Numbered from the stretch's first letter, positions 37,168 through 47,700 are shown. The stretch is 64,000 nucleotides of DNA from Pseudomonadota bacterium (GCA_021808195.1 JAKBCE010000003.1:124001-188000); one strand, 5' to 3'. Notes: generated from the letters alone by a model not told the origin. A program made the numbers and translations.

Positions 37168-38223
37168 ATGTACAAGGCCAGAGCCTTCGCGGCGGCAAGC
37201 GCCACCGCCCCCCTCGCTCCGCACACGATCGAGCGGCGTGAGCCGACCCCACACGATGTGCGCATCGAAATCCTCTTCTGCGGCGTCTGCCACTCGGATC
37301 TGCACCTGGTGCGTGATGAGTGGCACTCGGCCATGCCGGCGACCTATCCGCTGGTGCCCGGCCACGAGATCATCGGGCGCGTCACCGCGGTGGGCTCGGC
37401 CGTCAAGGGCTTCAAGCACGGCGATCGGGTCGGCGTCGGCTGTCAGGTCGACTCCGATGGCACCTGCCCCGACTGCCGCGCCGGACACGAGCAGCTCTGC
37501 GCGAACGTGGTGCTCACCTACAACGCGCCCGACCGGCACACCGGCAAAGTCACCTACGGCGGCTACTCCGAGAGCATCGTCGTCGATGAGCGCTTCGTGC
37601 TGCGCATCCCGGAGAACCTCGATCCGGCGGGCGCTGCGCCCCTGCTGTGCGCCGGCATCACCACCTACGCCCCGCTGCGCCGCCGGCACGTGGGCCCCGG
37701 CACCAAAGTCGGCATCGTCGGGCTCGGCGGCCTCGGTCACATGGGCGTGAAGCTCGCGCACGCCATGGGGGCGAACGTGCACGTGCTCACCACCTCGCCC
37801 GGCAAGCGCGAGGACGCGCGCCGGCTCGGCGCCGATGCGGTCATCGTCACCGGCGATCCGGAGCAGATGCGCCAGCACGCCGGCAGCTTCGATTTCATTC
37901 TCGATACGGTCTCCGCGGCGCACGATCTGAGCGCCTACCTCAATCTGCTGCGCCACGAAGGCCACCTGACTCTGGTCGGGGCACCAGAGAAGCCCTTCGA
38001 GATCCCGGCCTTTGCGCTGCTCGCCGGTCAACGCAGCATTTCCGGGTCGGTCACCGGAGGGGTGCGCGAGACGCAGGAGATGCTCGATTTCTGTGGCGAG
38101 CACCACATCACCGCCGACATCGAGCTGATCCCCATTCAGCGGATCAACGAGGCGTATGAGCGGGTAGTCAAAGCCGACGTGAAATACCGTTTCGTCATCG
38201 ACATGGCCTCCCTGAAAAGCTGA
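37168..38223 (+). CDS. Zinc alcohol dehydrogenase (cinnamyl-alcohol/YahK-like)
   Basis: 351-residue medium-chain dehydrogenase. Catalytic zinc ligands are in FCGVCHSDLH and PGHEIIGRV; the structural zinc site has Cys residues in QVDSDGTCPDCRAGHEQLC; the Rossmann motif is GIVGLGGLGHMGVKLAHAMG. It should reduce aldehydes with NADPH or oxidise alcohols. The ATG at 37168 sits nine bases after AAGGAG. The DUF302 gene follows closely. Confidence 0.94.
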   Translation: MYKARAFAAASATAPLAPHTIERREPTPHDVRIEILFCGVCHSDLHLVRDEWHSAMPATYPLVPGHEIIGRVTAVGSAVKGFKHGDRVGVGCQVDSDGTCPDCRAGHEQLCANVVLTYNAPDRHTGKVTYGGYSESIVVDERFVLRIPENLDPAGAAPLLCAGITTYAPLRRRHVGPGTKVGIVGLGGLGHMGVKLAHAMGANVHVLTTSPGKREDARRLGADAVIVTGDPEQMRQHAGSFDFILDTVSAAHDLSAYLNLLRHEGHLTLVGAPEKPFEIPAFALLAGQRSISGSVTGGVRETQEMLDFCGEHHITADIELIPIQRINEAYERVVKADVKYRFVIDMASLKS

Positions 38224-38246
38224 GGCAGGCGGGCCCGGAGCAGACC

Positions 38247-38639
38247 ATGAGCTACTACATCGCCAAGACCGTCAACCAGGACTTCGATGCGACCGTGAGT
38301 GAGGTCACAGCGCGGCTGAAGGAGCACGGGTTCGGCGTGCTCACCGACATCGACGTGCAGGCCACGCTGAAGGCAAAAATCGGGGCCGACACCCCGAAGT
38401 ACCGCATTCTCGGGGCCTGCAATCCGCGCTTCGCGCACCAGGCGCTGCAGCTCGAGACGCACCTCGGGGTGCTGCTGCCGTGCAACGTCATCGTGCGCGA
38501 GACGAGCGATCGCCAGGTTGAAGTGGCGAGCATCGACCCGGTGGCCTCGCTCGAGCGGGCCGGCAACGAGGCGCTGCGCGGGCTCGCCGAGACGGTCCGC
38601 AAGGATCTGACCGCGGTGATCGAGTCGCTCGGCCGCTGA
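38247..38639 (+). CDS. DUF302-domain protein
   Basis: 130 residues, one DUF302 domain: an early FDATVSEVTARLKEHGFGVLTDIDVQATL and a middle YRILGACNPRFAHQAL, then LPCNVIV. The fold is cytosolic. The family often sits beside redox or metal-stress genes; the biochemical role is unknown. It lies 23 bp after the alcohol dehydrogenase, probably in the same operon, with GGAG before the ATG. Confidence 0.9.
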   Translation: MSYYIAKTVNQDFDATVSEVTARLKEHGFGVLTDIDVQATLKAKIGADTPKYRILGACNPRFAHQALQLETHLGVLLPCNVIVRETSDRQVEVASIDPVASLERAGNEALRGLAETVRKDLTAVIESLGR

Positions 38640-38663
38640 GGCCGCGGCGCGTTCAATGCACCG

Positions 38664-39338
38664 TTAGTGCGTGCCCGCCGCGGCGAGGGCGCGGGCGAGA
38701 TCCTCATACGTGGACTCGATGTGCGTGCGGGCAAGCCTGAGCAGCCGCTGCGCTTGCCCGCCCCGCCAGGCCGCAAGCAGTGCCGCATGCTCGCGCCGGG
38801 CCCGCCGGAGCCGGCCACTCGGCTGCAGATGCAGCCGCACGTAACGCTGCGCGAGGGTGAGCAGGCGCTGCAGCACCTCAGCGGTGAGCACCTGGCGCGC
38901 CGGCACGATGAGCGCCAGATGAAAGGCGCGGTTCAGGTCACCGGCCTGCGCGAGCTCGCCCTCGGCGAGCGCCTCATGCAGCTGGCGGCCCGTGTCCTCG
39001 GCACGCTCACGATCCGGCGCCTCAGCTAATTGCGCGCCGCGGACCATCGCCTGCGGCTCGATCGCGAGGCGCAGGGTGAAGATCTCCTGCGCCTCGGCTG
39101 CGCTCAGCGGGCGCACCTGAAATCCCCGGTGCGCGAACCCATCAACCAGTCCCTCGGCGCACAGCTGCAGCAGCGCCTCGCGCACCGGGATCTTGCTCAC
39201 GCCGAACTCGGCGGCGAGCGCATCCTGCGGCAGGGCTGCGCCCGGCGGATACGCCCCGCTCACGATGCGTGCGCGCACCAGTGCGGTGAGCTGCGCGCTC
39301 ATGGTACGCACCAGGGGAGCAGCCGCCTCGGCGTGCAT
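38664..39338 (-). CDS. GntR-family (FCD) regulator of the hydroxyproline cluster
   Basis: 224 residues: N-terminal winged HTH (GVSKIPVREALLQLCAEGLVDGFAHRGFQV) and an all-helical FCD effector domain with the metal-site histidines (LNRAFHLAL, REHAALLAAW). The start codon overlaps the stop of the epimerase gene (TGATG), so it is the third gene of the hydroxyproline operon. FCD regulators often bind GTATAC-centred palindromes, and one lies upstream of the operon at 41284. A repressor released by a pathway intermediate is likely. Confidence 0.88.
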   Translation of the reverse strand: MHAEAAAPLVRTMSAQLTALVRARIVSGAYPPGAALPQDALAAEFGVSKIPVREALLQLCAEGLVDGFAHRGFQVRPLSAAEAQEIFTLRLAIEPQAMVRGAQLAEAPDRERAEDTGRQLHEALAEGELAQAGDLNRAFHLALIVPARQVLTAEVLQRLLTLAQRYVRLHLQPSGRLRRARREHAALLAAWRGGQAQRLLRLARTHIESTYEDLARALAAAGTH

Positions 39339-40336
39339 CAGCGCACCATGAACCCGTCCGGAAACGGCTGGCGCTCGTCGATCCAGATCGTGTTGTATCC
39401 GGTGGTATAGGCACTGCCCTCGATGGACGGGATGATGGCGGGCGTGCCAGCGAGCTCGAGCGCTTCGAGCACCCGGGCGTTGAAGCGGCTGCCGATGATG
39501 CTCTCGTGCACGAACGTGTCCCCGGGGCGCAGTACCCCGCGGGCGCTGAGCTGTGCCACGCGCGCGCTCGTGCCGGTACCACAGGGTGAGCGGTCGATGG
39601 CCCGATCGCCGTAAAAAACGGCATTGCGGCCGTCGGCGCCCTCGCCGCGCGGTGCGTCGGTCCACATGACGTGGCTGACCCCGCGGATGGTCGCATCGAG
39701 CGGATGCACCGGCTCATAAATCTCCCGCACGCGCGCACGTACGAGCGGGCTGAGCCGCAGCAACCCCGCGGCCCCGAGCGCATCGATCCCGGGATATCCC
39801 GGCTGCGGCTCGATGATGGCGTAGAAGTTGCCGCCGTAGGCGACATCGAGCTGCACACGCCCGAGCTCGGGCAGCTCGATCTGCAGGCCGCTGCGCGCCA
39901 GGTACGCCGGCACGTTGCGGATCGTCACGCTCGTGACCTTATCGCTCTCGAGCGTGTAGTCGATGCCGATCAGGCCCGCCGGCACCTCGATGGTGAGCCG
40001 CCCAGGCGTGCGCGGGCGCAGCAGTCCGTGCTCGATCGCGAAGGTCACCATCCCGATGGTGCCGTGCCCGCACATCGGCAGACAGCCGCTGGTCTCGATG
40101 AACAGGATCGCCGCGTCGTGCGCCGGATCGAGCGGTGGCATCACGAAGCCCCCCGACATCATGTCATGCCCGCGCGGCTCGAACATCAGACCGCGGCGGA
40201 TCCAGTCGAAGCGCTGCTCGAAATCCACGCGCCGCTCGCTCATGGTGCGCCCGTTGAGAAACGGCACGCCGCCGGCGACCAGCCGCACCGGGTTGCCGGC
40301 CGTGTGCCCGTCGATGCAGAAGAAGACCGACCTCAC
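39338..40336 (-). CDS. 4-hydroxyproline 2-epimerase (proline racemase family)
   Basis: 332 residues. Both catalytic cysteines are present, in MCGHG (C89) and SPCGTGTSA (C252), which marks a racemase or epimerase rather than the trans-3-hydroxyproline dehydratase (which has Thr at the second site). It converts trans-4-hydroxy-L-proline to cis-4-hydroxy-D-proline. The GTG start overlaps the stop of the DapA-like gene (GTGA). The deaminase and dehydrogenase neighbours strongly support hydroxyproline over proline as substrate. Confidence 0.9.
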   Translation of the reverse strand: MRSVFFCIDGHTAGNPVRLVAGGVPFLNGRTMSERRVDFEQRFDWIRRGLMFEPRGHDMMSGGFVMPPLDPAHDAAILFIETSGCLPMCGHGTIGMVTFAIEHGLLRPRTPGRLTIEVPAGLIGIDYTLESDKVTSVTIRNVPAYLARSGLQIELPELGRVQLDVAYGGNFYAIIEPQPGYPGIDALGAAGLLRLSPLVRARVREIYEPVHPLDATIRGVSHVMWTDAPRGEGADGRNAVFYGDRAIDRSPCGTGTSARVAQLSARGVLRPGDTFVHESIIGSRFNARVLEALELAGTPAIIPSIEGSAYTTGYNTIWIDERQPFPDGFMVR

Positions 40337-41256
40337 AGCGGCAGCGTCCCGCGGCTCGCGGCCGCCTGCTCGATCAGCGCGATCACCTGCTGACGGCGAG
40401 CCCCCTCGAGCGGCCGGCGCGGCGCGCGCACCCGCTCGCTGCCGCGGCCCATCATCTGCTCGGCGAGCTTGATCGCCTGCACCAGGTCGTGTCCGGCATC
40501 GAGGTGCAGCAGCGGCATGAACCAGCGGTAGATCGTCCGTGCGCGCGCGAGATCGCCGGCCGCAAGGGCCGCATACAGCGCGAGCGACTCGCGCGCAAAC
40601 GCATTGGTCAGGCCCGACACCCAGCCGCGCGCCCCGAGCGCGAGCCCCTCGAAGGCGAGATCATCGAGCCCGGCGAACAACGCAAAGCGCTCCCCGCAGG
40701 CATTGATCACATCGGTGAAGCGCCGCGAATCGGGCGAGGACTCCTTCAGCGCCACGATGTTGGCGACGTCCGCCAGACGCGTGAGCATGTCGAGTTCGAT
40801 CGCCGCGCGGTACGCCGGCGGATTGTTGTACAGCATGATCGGCAAGCGCGTGGCGGCGGCCACCGCGCGAAAGTGCGCCTCGAGCTCCGCGCTCGTCGGC
40901 ACGTACACCATGGCCGGCAACACCATCAGTCCGCTCGCCCCGGCCGCCTCGGCATCCGCAGCGAAGCGCACCGCCGCGGCCGTGGTGAGTTCCGAGACGC
41001 CGGCGATCACCGGCACTCGGCCGGCGGCGGCAACCACGGCCGTGGCGAGCACGGCGCGCTTCTCCTCGGCGGCGAGTGAGTTGTTCTCCCCGACCGTGCC
41101 GAGCACCACCAGACCATGCACGCCGGCCTCGACCAGTGCGCGCTGCACGGCGCCGGTGGCCTGAAGATCCACCCCCAGATCGCGTCCGAACTGCGTGGTC
41201 ACCGCCGGGAACACGCCAGACCATTCACACGCGAGAGGACTCGCAGCACTGCTCAT
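40333..41256 (-). CDS. DapA-family lyase, probable pyrroline-4-hydroxy-2-carboxylate deaminase
   Basis: 307-residue TIM-barrel Schiff-base enzyme. The lysine is K171 in VALKESSPDSRR, the tyrosine is in YNNPPAY (about 143), and the substrate loop is GTVGENNSL (instead of GTTGE). In hydroxyproline clusters this family (LhpC) deaminates and dehydrates the dehydrogenase product to alpha-ketoglutarate semialdehyde. It is the first gene of the three-gene minus operon and faces the operator at 41284. The ATG at 41256 begins the family-like sequence; the open frame further right is spurious. Confidence 0.85.
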   Translation of the reverse strand: MSSAASPLACEWSGVFPAVTTQFGRDLGVDLQATGAVQRALVEAGVHGLVVLGTVGENNSLAAEEKRAVLATAVVAAAGRVPVIAGVSELTTAAAVRFAADAEAAGASGLMVLPAMVYVPTSAELEAHFRAVAAATRLPIMLYNNPPAYRAAIELDMLTRLADVANIVALKESSPDSRRFTDVINACGERFALFAGLDDLAFEGLALGARGWVSGLTNAFARESLALYAALAAGDLARARTIYRWFMPLLHLDAGHDLVQAIKLAEQMMGRGSERVRAPRRPLEGARRQQVIALIEQAAASRGTLPL

Positions 41257-41283
41257 TGACCCACGTCCATCTTGCCTCAGTGC

Positions 41284-41303
41284 ATATATCGTATACGATA
41301 TAT
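41284..41303. promoter_or_regulatory. Perfect 20-bp palindrome, candidate GntR operator
   Basis: ATATATCGTATACGATATAT is a perfect inverted repeat. Its core TCGTATACGA matches the GTATAC-centred type bound by FCD GntR regulators. It lies in the 102-bp gap between the divergent deaminase operon and the dehydrogenase gene, so one regulator could govern both. Confidence 0.75.
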
Positions 41304-41358
41304 CTCTGGGCGGTAAGCCGCCGCCCGCGTGGAGGACTGAGGTGGACGAGAGGGTCCT

Positions 41359-42615
41359 TTGAGTTCCCCGGTGGACGCGCGCGAGCGCATCGCCGTGATC
41401 GGCGCCGGCCTGATCGGCAGTGCCATCACCTGGCGCCTGACGCGTGAGGGACACAAGGTACTGCTCATCGACCGGGACGAGCCGGCACGCTACGGCGCCT
41501 CGTTCGGCAATGCCGGTCACGTGGCCACCGAGCAGCGCGAGCCGCTGCCCTCGGTCGGGTTGCTGCTGACCTTCTGGCGCCAGCTCGCCCTGTGCGGCGG
41601 CCCGGTGCACATCCCGCCACGCCGCCTGCTCACACTAGCCCCCTGGATGGCGCGCTTCGCGGCTGCCGCGCTGCATCAGCGGCGCAACACCCCGGCGCTC
41701 GCCGCGCTGGTGCGCCCGGCCGCCGACGCACTCGAGCGGGCCCTGCGCGAGATCGGCCACCCCGAGCTGCTCGTGCGGCACGGGCATTACAAGTTCTGGT
41801 GGGGCGCGGGCAGCGCCGCTCGCGCCGCGCGTGCGGCGCGAGCGGCGGCCGAGTTCGAGGTGCGCACTGAGCCAGCCCCTGCGCAGCTGAGGCGTGCGGT
41901 CGAGGCGCGTGCACCGGGCGGCGTCAGCGGATTGTGGTTCCCCGACAGCGCACACGTCATCGATCCGCAGAGCGTTGCTGCCGCGTTGGTCGCGGCAGCC
42001 GTCCAAGCGGGTGCTCGGTTCGAGCAGCGCGAGGTCCGCGCGATCCACGCTGCGGGCGAGCGGCTACAGGTCGACTCGGGCGAGGTGCAGCACGAGGTCC
42101 GTGCGGTGGTCATTTGTGCCGGAGTGCAGGCCGGGACGCTGCTGCGGCCGTTCGGATTGCGGGCGCCGCTCACGGCCGAGCGCGGCTATCACCTGGAGTT
42201 CGCCGGTGCGCGTGCGCTCACCGACGCACCGGTGGTCTACGCCGAGCACAACCTGATCGTCACACCGATGCGCGGCCGCCTGCGTGCCACGAGTTACCTG
42301 GAGTTCAATCGGCACGGCGCGCCCCCCGATGCGCGCAAGCTGCAGCGCCTGCGCAGCACGCTCGAGCGCCTCGGCTACCACAGCGACACCCGCCACGAAG
42401 GCTGGGTGGGCTCGCGCCCGACGCTGCCGGATTATCTGCCCGGCATCGGCCGCGCCGCGCACGTCCCACTCTATTACGCCGTCGGCCATCAACACCTCGG
42501 GCTCACCCTCTCGGCGCCGACCGCCGAAGTGATGGCGGCACTGATCGGCGGGCGGGATCCGCCCGTTGCAACCGCTGCGTTCGACCTCGCCCGCTTCGGC
42601 CGCCCCCGGCCGTAG
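41359..42615 (+). CDS. FAD-dependent D-amino-acid dehydrogenase (DadA-like), probable D-hydroxyproline dehydrogenase
   Basis: 418 residues, DAO fold. The FAD-binding motif is IAVIGAGLIGSAITWRLTREGHKV near the N terminus, followed by GASFGNAGHVA, and late GYHLEF, PMRGRLRAT and GHQHLGLTLS. In this context it should oxidise cis-4-hydroxy-D-proline to pyrroline-4-hydroxy-2-carboxylate, passing electrons to the respiratory chain. The start is TTG with AGAGGG upstream; a GTG four codons later is an alternative. It is divergent from the other three pathway genes. The final enzyme, ketoglutarate semialdehyde dehydrogenase, is not in the window. Confidence 0.85.
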   Translation: MSSPVDARERIAVIGAGLIGSAITWRLTREGHKVLLIDRDEPARYGASFGNAGHVATEQREPLPSVGLLLTFWRQLALCGGPVHIPPRRLLTLAPWMARFAAAALHQRRNTPALAALVRPAADALERALREIGHPELLVRHGHYKFWWGAGSAARAARAARAAAEFEVRTEPAPAQLRRAVEARAPGGVSGLWFPDSAHVIDPQSVAAALVAAAVQAGARFEQREVRAIHAAGERLQVDSGEVQHEVRAVVICAGVQAGTLLRPFGLRAPLTAERGYHLEFAGARALTDAPVVYAEHNLIVTPMRGRLRATSYLEFNRHGAPPDARKLQRLRSTLERLGYHSDTRHEGWVGSRPTLPDYLPGIGRAAHVPLYYAVGHQHLGLTLSAPTAEVMAALIGGRDPPVATAAFDLARFGRPRP

Positions 42616-42620
42616 CCACC

Positions 42621-42648
42621 GGCCTCTCCCTCATAAGAAGGAGAGGCC
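42621..42648 (+). terminator. Hairpin after the dehydrogenase
   Basis: GGCCTCTCC-N10-GGAGAGGCC, a perfect 9-bp stem five bases after the stop codon, without a T-tract. It separates this gene from the MFS gene. Confidence 0.55.
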
Positions 42649-42682
42649 CCGTGGCGGGCGGCGCACCGGCTAGACTCTGCGC

Positions 42683-44116
42683 ATGACCTGGCTGAGTGAG
42701 TTCATGGCCGCACTGCGGCGGCCCTCGATGCAGATCGCGCTCATCGTCGCGAGCGCGATGTTCATGCAGAACCTCGACTCGACCATCATCGTCACCGCCC
42801 TGCCGGCGATGGCGCACAGCTTCGCCACCAACGAGAGCCGGGTGAGCGAGGGCATCACCGCCTATGCGCTCGCGGCCGCCGTGTGCATCCCCGCCAGCGC
42901 CTGGCTCGCCGACCGGATCGGCACGCGCACGCTGTTCTGCGGTGCGATCGCAATCTTCACGCTGGCCTCGATGGCCTGCGGCCTCGCCGGCGGGTTTACC
43001 GCCTTCCTGGGAGCACGTCTGGTACAGGGCGGCTCAGCGGCCATGATGGGTCCGGTCGGACGCATGATCGTGCTGCGCAACACCGAGCGGCGCGAGCTCA
43101 TGGCGACGCTCTCGATGCTGGTCTGGCCGGCGCTGCTCGCCCCGGTGATCGGTCCGGCACTCGGGGGCTTCATCACCGATGCGCTCTCGTGGCGCTGGAT
43201 CTTCTACGTCAACGTGCCGGTCGGCGCACTCGCCATGGGGCTCGTGCTCGCGATGATCCCGAACCACCGAGCGAGCGAGCGCAGCGCATTCGACGCAGGG
43301 GGCTTTGTGCTGCTCGCCGCGGCGGTCGGCTGCCTCAGCTACGCGCTCGATCTGCTCGCCGGGCAGCACCTGCAAGCCGCGCTCGCCGTCGCGCTGCTGC
43401 TGGCGGCGGCAATTGCCGGCTACGCCGCGGTGCGCCACCTCGAATCGACTGCCCAGCCGCTCGTGTCCCTGGCCGTGCTGCGCCAACGGGCGTTCCGGGT
43501 CGCCACCGTCTCCGGCGGCGGCCTCAGCCGCGCCGCAATCAGCGCCACCCCCTTTCTGCTGCCGATGATGCTCGAGCTGGTCTATGGTCTGAGCCCGCTG
43601 CAATCAGGCCTGCTGCTGCTCGTGTACATGCTGGCCAACCTGCTGATGAAGGTCGCGACCAACCCCATCATCCGCCGCTTCGGCCTGCGCCGGGTGCTGC
43701 TCGTCAATGGCGCCCTCACTGCCGCTGGCATCGCGGCCTGCGCCTGGATCTCCCCGCAGTTGCCGGCCGCGCTCGTGGTGCTCATCCTGCTGTTCGCCGG
43801 CGCGAGCCGCTCGATGCAGTTCACCGCCCTGACCTTCACCACATTTGCCGAGATCAGCACCGAGGAGCGCGCACCGGCGAGCGTGCTGTCCTCGCTGACG
43901 CAGCAAATTGCCGTGGCCGCGGGTGTGGCGAGTGCGGCCCTCATGCTCAACCTCACGCGCCTCGGACAGCACGCCCTGGTGCTGAACGCACTGGACTTCC
44001 GGGTTGCTCTGACACTGATGGCGGGTATCGCAGCGCTCGCCCTGATCGCCTACCGCCGTCTGCCGGCTAACACCGGCGCCGAAGTGAGCGGACACGCGCC
44101 AGCCGCGGCCCGCTGA
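42683..44116 (+). CDS. DHA2-type MFS drug exporter
   Basis: 477 residues with about 14 hydrophobic segments (EmrB/QacA type). Motif D1 appears as NLDSTIIVTALPAMA, motif A as SAWLADRIGTRTLF, and motif C as LVWPALLAPVIGPALGGFI. It expels drugs or metabolites in exchange for protons. There is no EmrA-type fusion protein nearby. Its end is followed after 10 bp by the decayed helicase, so it borders the defence remnant. Confidence 0.9.
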   Translation: MTWLSEFMAALRRPSMQIALIVASAMFMQNLDSTIIVTALPAMAHSFATNESRVSEGITAYALAAAVCIPASAWLADRIGTRTLFCGAIAIFTLASMACGLAGGFTAFLGARLVQGGSAAMMGPVGRMIVLRNTERRELMATLSMLVWPALLAPVIGPALGGFITDALSWRWIFYVNVPVGALAMGLVLAMIPNHRASERSAFDAGGFVLLAAAVGCLSYALDLLAGQHLQAALAVALLLAAAIAGYAAVRHLESTAQPLVSLAVLRQRAFRVATVSGGGLSRAAISATPFLLPMMLELVYGLSPLQSGLLLLVYMLANLLMKVATNPIIRRFGLRRVLLVNGALTAAGIAACAWISPQLPAALVVLILLFAGASRSMQFTALTFTTFAEISTEERAPASVLSSLTQQIAVAAGVASAALMLNLTRLGQHALVLNALDFRVALTLMAGIAALALIAYRRLPANTGAEVSGHAPAAAR

Positions 44117-44126
44117 GCGGATACCG

Positions 44127-45592
<1,466 letters not shown>

Positions 45593-45657
45593 GAGGTACT
45601 GGCTGAATTTACAGACTTTCCCTGCCAGAACGACCGGTTTCACATGATTGAGTGGCA

Positions 45658-45678
45658 TTTTTTGCATATTTTTTGCAT
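45658..45678. promoter_or_regulatory. AT-rich direct repeat upstream of rloA
   Basis: TTTTTTGCAT occurs twice, 11 bp apart (one helical turn), within an AT-rich stretch that stands out from the GC-rich surroundings. It lies about 30-50 bp before the rloA ATG, inside the expected promoter. Possible binding site or silencer target. Confidence 0.4.
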
Positions 45679-45708
45679 TATGAATCCAAGTTTTAGCCGG
45701 CCATCATC

Positions 45709-46974
45709 ATGCTCATTGAATTCAGCGTCACGAATTTTCGGTCCATCGCCGAGCGCCAGACGCTTTCACTAGCGGCGAGCACGCGCAAGGAGCTGCGCGC
45801 AACGCATGTCATCGAGGCACCGCCGCTGCCGCTCCTCAGCGCGGCAGCGATCTTCGGCCCCAATGCCTCGGGCAAGAGCAATCTCTTTCGCGCCATCGCC
45901 ATGCTGCAATCGCTGATCCAATGGTCCGCTGGGTTTCAACCCGGACAACCCCTACCCTTGACACCCTTCCGGCTCGCATCTGAATTGGCCAAACAGCCAT
46001 CCGAATTCGAAATTCATTTCATTGCCGACGGCGTGCGTTATCAATACGGCTTCTCCGCCACCCAGCAGCGGGTCGTCACCGAATGGTTGCATGCCTACCC
46101 CAAGGGACCCGCACGGCTCCTGTTCGAGCGATCAGTCGACTCACAAGGCCGAGCAACGTGGAAGATGGGACCCAGCTTCGAGGGCTCCGCACAACAGCAA
46201 AAGCTCTGGCAGGAATCGACCCGGGACAATGCGCTGTTCCTGTCGACCGCGGTACAACTCAACAGTGCCCAATTGCGTCCGGTGTTTCATTGGCTCACGC
46301 AAAGGCTTGTCGTGCGCACACAGGATTTGGCCGTCAATCCGGTGCCGAGTTTCGAACTACTACGCGATCAAGCCGGCGCCGCTCGTCTCATGTCCTTGTT
46401 GAAAGCTGCCGACGTCGGTATTGAGCGCCTAGAACTGAAGGAAGACGATTCCGCACCACCGTGGCCCGCAGGTGGAGTGCGGCTGGTTGTGCAGCGATCG
46501 CCGACTCCCGAAGATCCCTCACCCAAGCCCCAGCACATGCGTGTGTTGGCCTGGCACACCCAAAACGATGGGGAGTCCATTGCCTTCGATTTTGGCGAAG
46601 AATCGAACGGGACACGCAAATTATTCGAGCACGCCGGCGGCTTACTACGCGCCCTAGACACTGGAGCCACCGTCTGTATCGACGAAATCGATACCAGTTT
46701 GCACCCCTACATTACTCGCTTCCTGGTACAGCAGTTCCAAAGACCTCACAATCGCCAAAGCGCGCAACTCATCTTCAGCACCCACGACACCACGTTGCTG
46801 GATCCGGAGTTGCTGCGCCGCGATCAATTCTGGTTTATCGAAAAGGACTCCCGCGGCCGAACCAGCCTGACGCCCCTGCTCGAATACTCCCCCCGAACGG
46901 GTGAATCCTTGGAGCGGGGCTATCTCAAGGGCCGCTATGGCGCCGTGCCGCTCATCGGAGCCCTGGAGTCGTAG
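45709..46974 (+). CDS. rloA: RloA/AbiLi-like AAA (ABC-ATPase-type) defence protein
   Basis: 421 residues. SMC/ABC-like N terminus (FSVTNFRSIAERQTLSL), Walker A FGPNASGKSNLF (about 49-60), a middle lid region, Walker B VCIDEIDTSLHPYI (about 322-335), and a STHD switch histidine (FSTHDTTLLD). It is the ATPase half of RloAB, equivalent to AbiLi of the lactococcal abortive-infection system AbiL, linked elsewhere to restriction loci. Base composition is visibly lower in GC than the neighbours, suggesting transfer. rloB follows after two bases. It looks intact. Confidence 0.87.
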   Translation: MLIEFSVTNFRSIAERQTLSLAASTRKELRATHVIEAPPLPLLSAAAIFGPNASGKSNLFRAIAMLQSLIQWSAGFQPGQPLPLTPFRLASELAKQPSEFEIHFIADGVRYQYGFSATQQRVVTEWLHAYPKGPARLLFERSVDSQGRATWKMGPSFEGSAQQQKLWQESTRDNALFLSTAVQLNSAQLRPVFHWLTQRLVVRTQDLAVNPVPSFELLRDQAGAARLMSLLKAADVGIERLELKEDDSAPPWPAGGVRLVVQRSPTPEDPSPKPQHMRVLAWHTQNDGESIAFDFGEESNGTRKLFEHAGGLLRALDTGATVCIDEIDTSLHPYITRFLVQQFQRPHNRQSAQLIFSTHDTTLLDPELLRRDQFWFIEKDSRGRTSLTPLLEYSPRTGESLERGYLKGRYGAVPLIGALES

Positions 46975-46976
46975 CG

Positions 46977-47600
46977 GTGGCGCACGCTTCCCGCTCCCGG
47001 AAATCCTTTCAGCGCCGACAGGGTCAAAGACAACCCCGTGCGGTCACGCTCATTGTCTGTGAAGGTGAAACCGAGCGCACCTATTTTGAGGCACTGCGAC
47101 GACGCCTGCGACTCACCAACGCGGAAGTTCTGTTGCCGGTGCCGGCTGGAAGTGCTCCCATCAGCGTGGTCGATCACGCAATCGAAAAAGCGAAGGAGTC
47201 CGGCGGATACGATTTCATCTATTGCGTATTTGACCGCGACCAGCACGAATCCTTCGACAGAGCCCTGAACAAGCTGCGGGCCCACGCCAAGCGGCATCCC
47301 CTGCACGCCATCGTCAGCATCCCATGCTTCGAGTACTGGATACTGTTGCATTTTGAGAACACCGACGCACCCTTCAACGTCTGCGACAACGTCATAGACC
47401 GGCTTGAGAGACACCTGCCCGGCTATACCAAGACGGACGACAAGCAGATTGAAAACATCCTGGATCGGGTCGACGACGCCCTAGATCGCGCCCGACAGCG
47501 ATTCCCTGATCCGACAGCCCCACTCGACAATCCTCATACGGCCGCTCATCGACTTGTCCAGAACCTACGGGACATCGCCAGACAGGACCCGAGAACTTGA
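46977..47600 (+). CDS. rloB: RloB/AbiLii-like Toprim-type effector
   Basis: 207 residues, RloB family. A basic N terminus ([16 protein letters not shown]) precedes [20 protein letters not shown], a Toprim-like strand with catalytic glutamate, then [14 protein letters not shown] (DxD-like acidic site) and [14 protein letters not shown]. Likely a nuclease effector triggered by RloA. It starts with GTG two bases after the rloA stop. Its stop overlaps the first codon of the DUF1156 scrap (TTGA), so all three once formed one operon. Confidence 0.87.
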   Translation: MAHASRSRKSFQRRQGQRQPRAVTLIVCEGETERTYFEALRRRLRLTNAEVLLPVPAGSAPISVVDHAIEKAKESGGYDFIYCVFDRDQHESFDRALNKLRAHAKRHPLHAIVSIPCFEYWILLHFENTDAPFNVCDNVIDRLERHLPGYTKTDDKQIENILDRVDDALDRARQRFPDPTAPLDNPHTAAHRLVQNLRDIARQDPRT

Positions 47601-47700
47601 ATCGGAAGAAGCTCATCGAGGTTGCTCTCCCCCTCGAAGCCATTAACCAGGCGAGTGCAAGAGAGAAATCCATCCGCCACGACCATCCCAGCACGTTACT
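47598..47700 (+). pseudogene. N-terminal scrap of a DUF1156 DNA methylase
   Basis: Translation from TTG gives [14 protein letters not shown], then after a one-base deletion near 47641 the next frame continues [19 protein letters not shown]. Together this is the start of DUF1156 adenine-specific DNA methylases, which normally runs on into LHLWWARRPLA. Here the homology ends at HPSTL, and the rest of the gene is missing. It is too short and too broken to function. It follows rloB with an overlapping codon. Confidence 0.75.

Noticed and set aside
45601..45680. Attempt to place a sigma-70 promoter for rloAB
   Set aside because: TTGCAT, TTGAGT and TTTACA candidates exist, but none has a -10 at 16-18 bp; only the direct repeat is reported.
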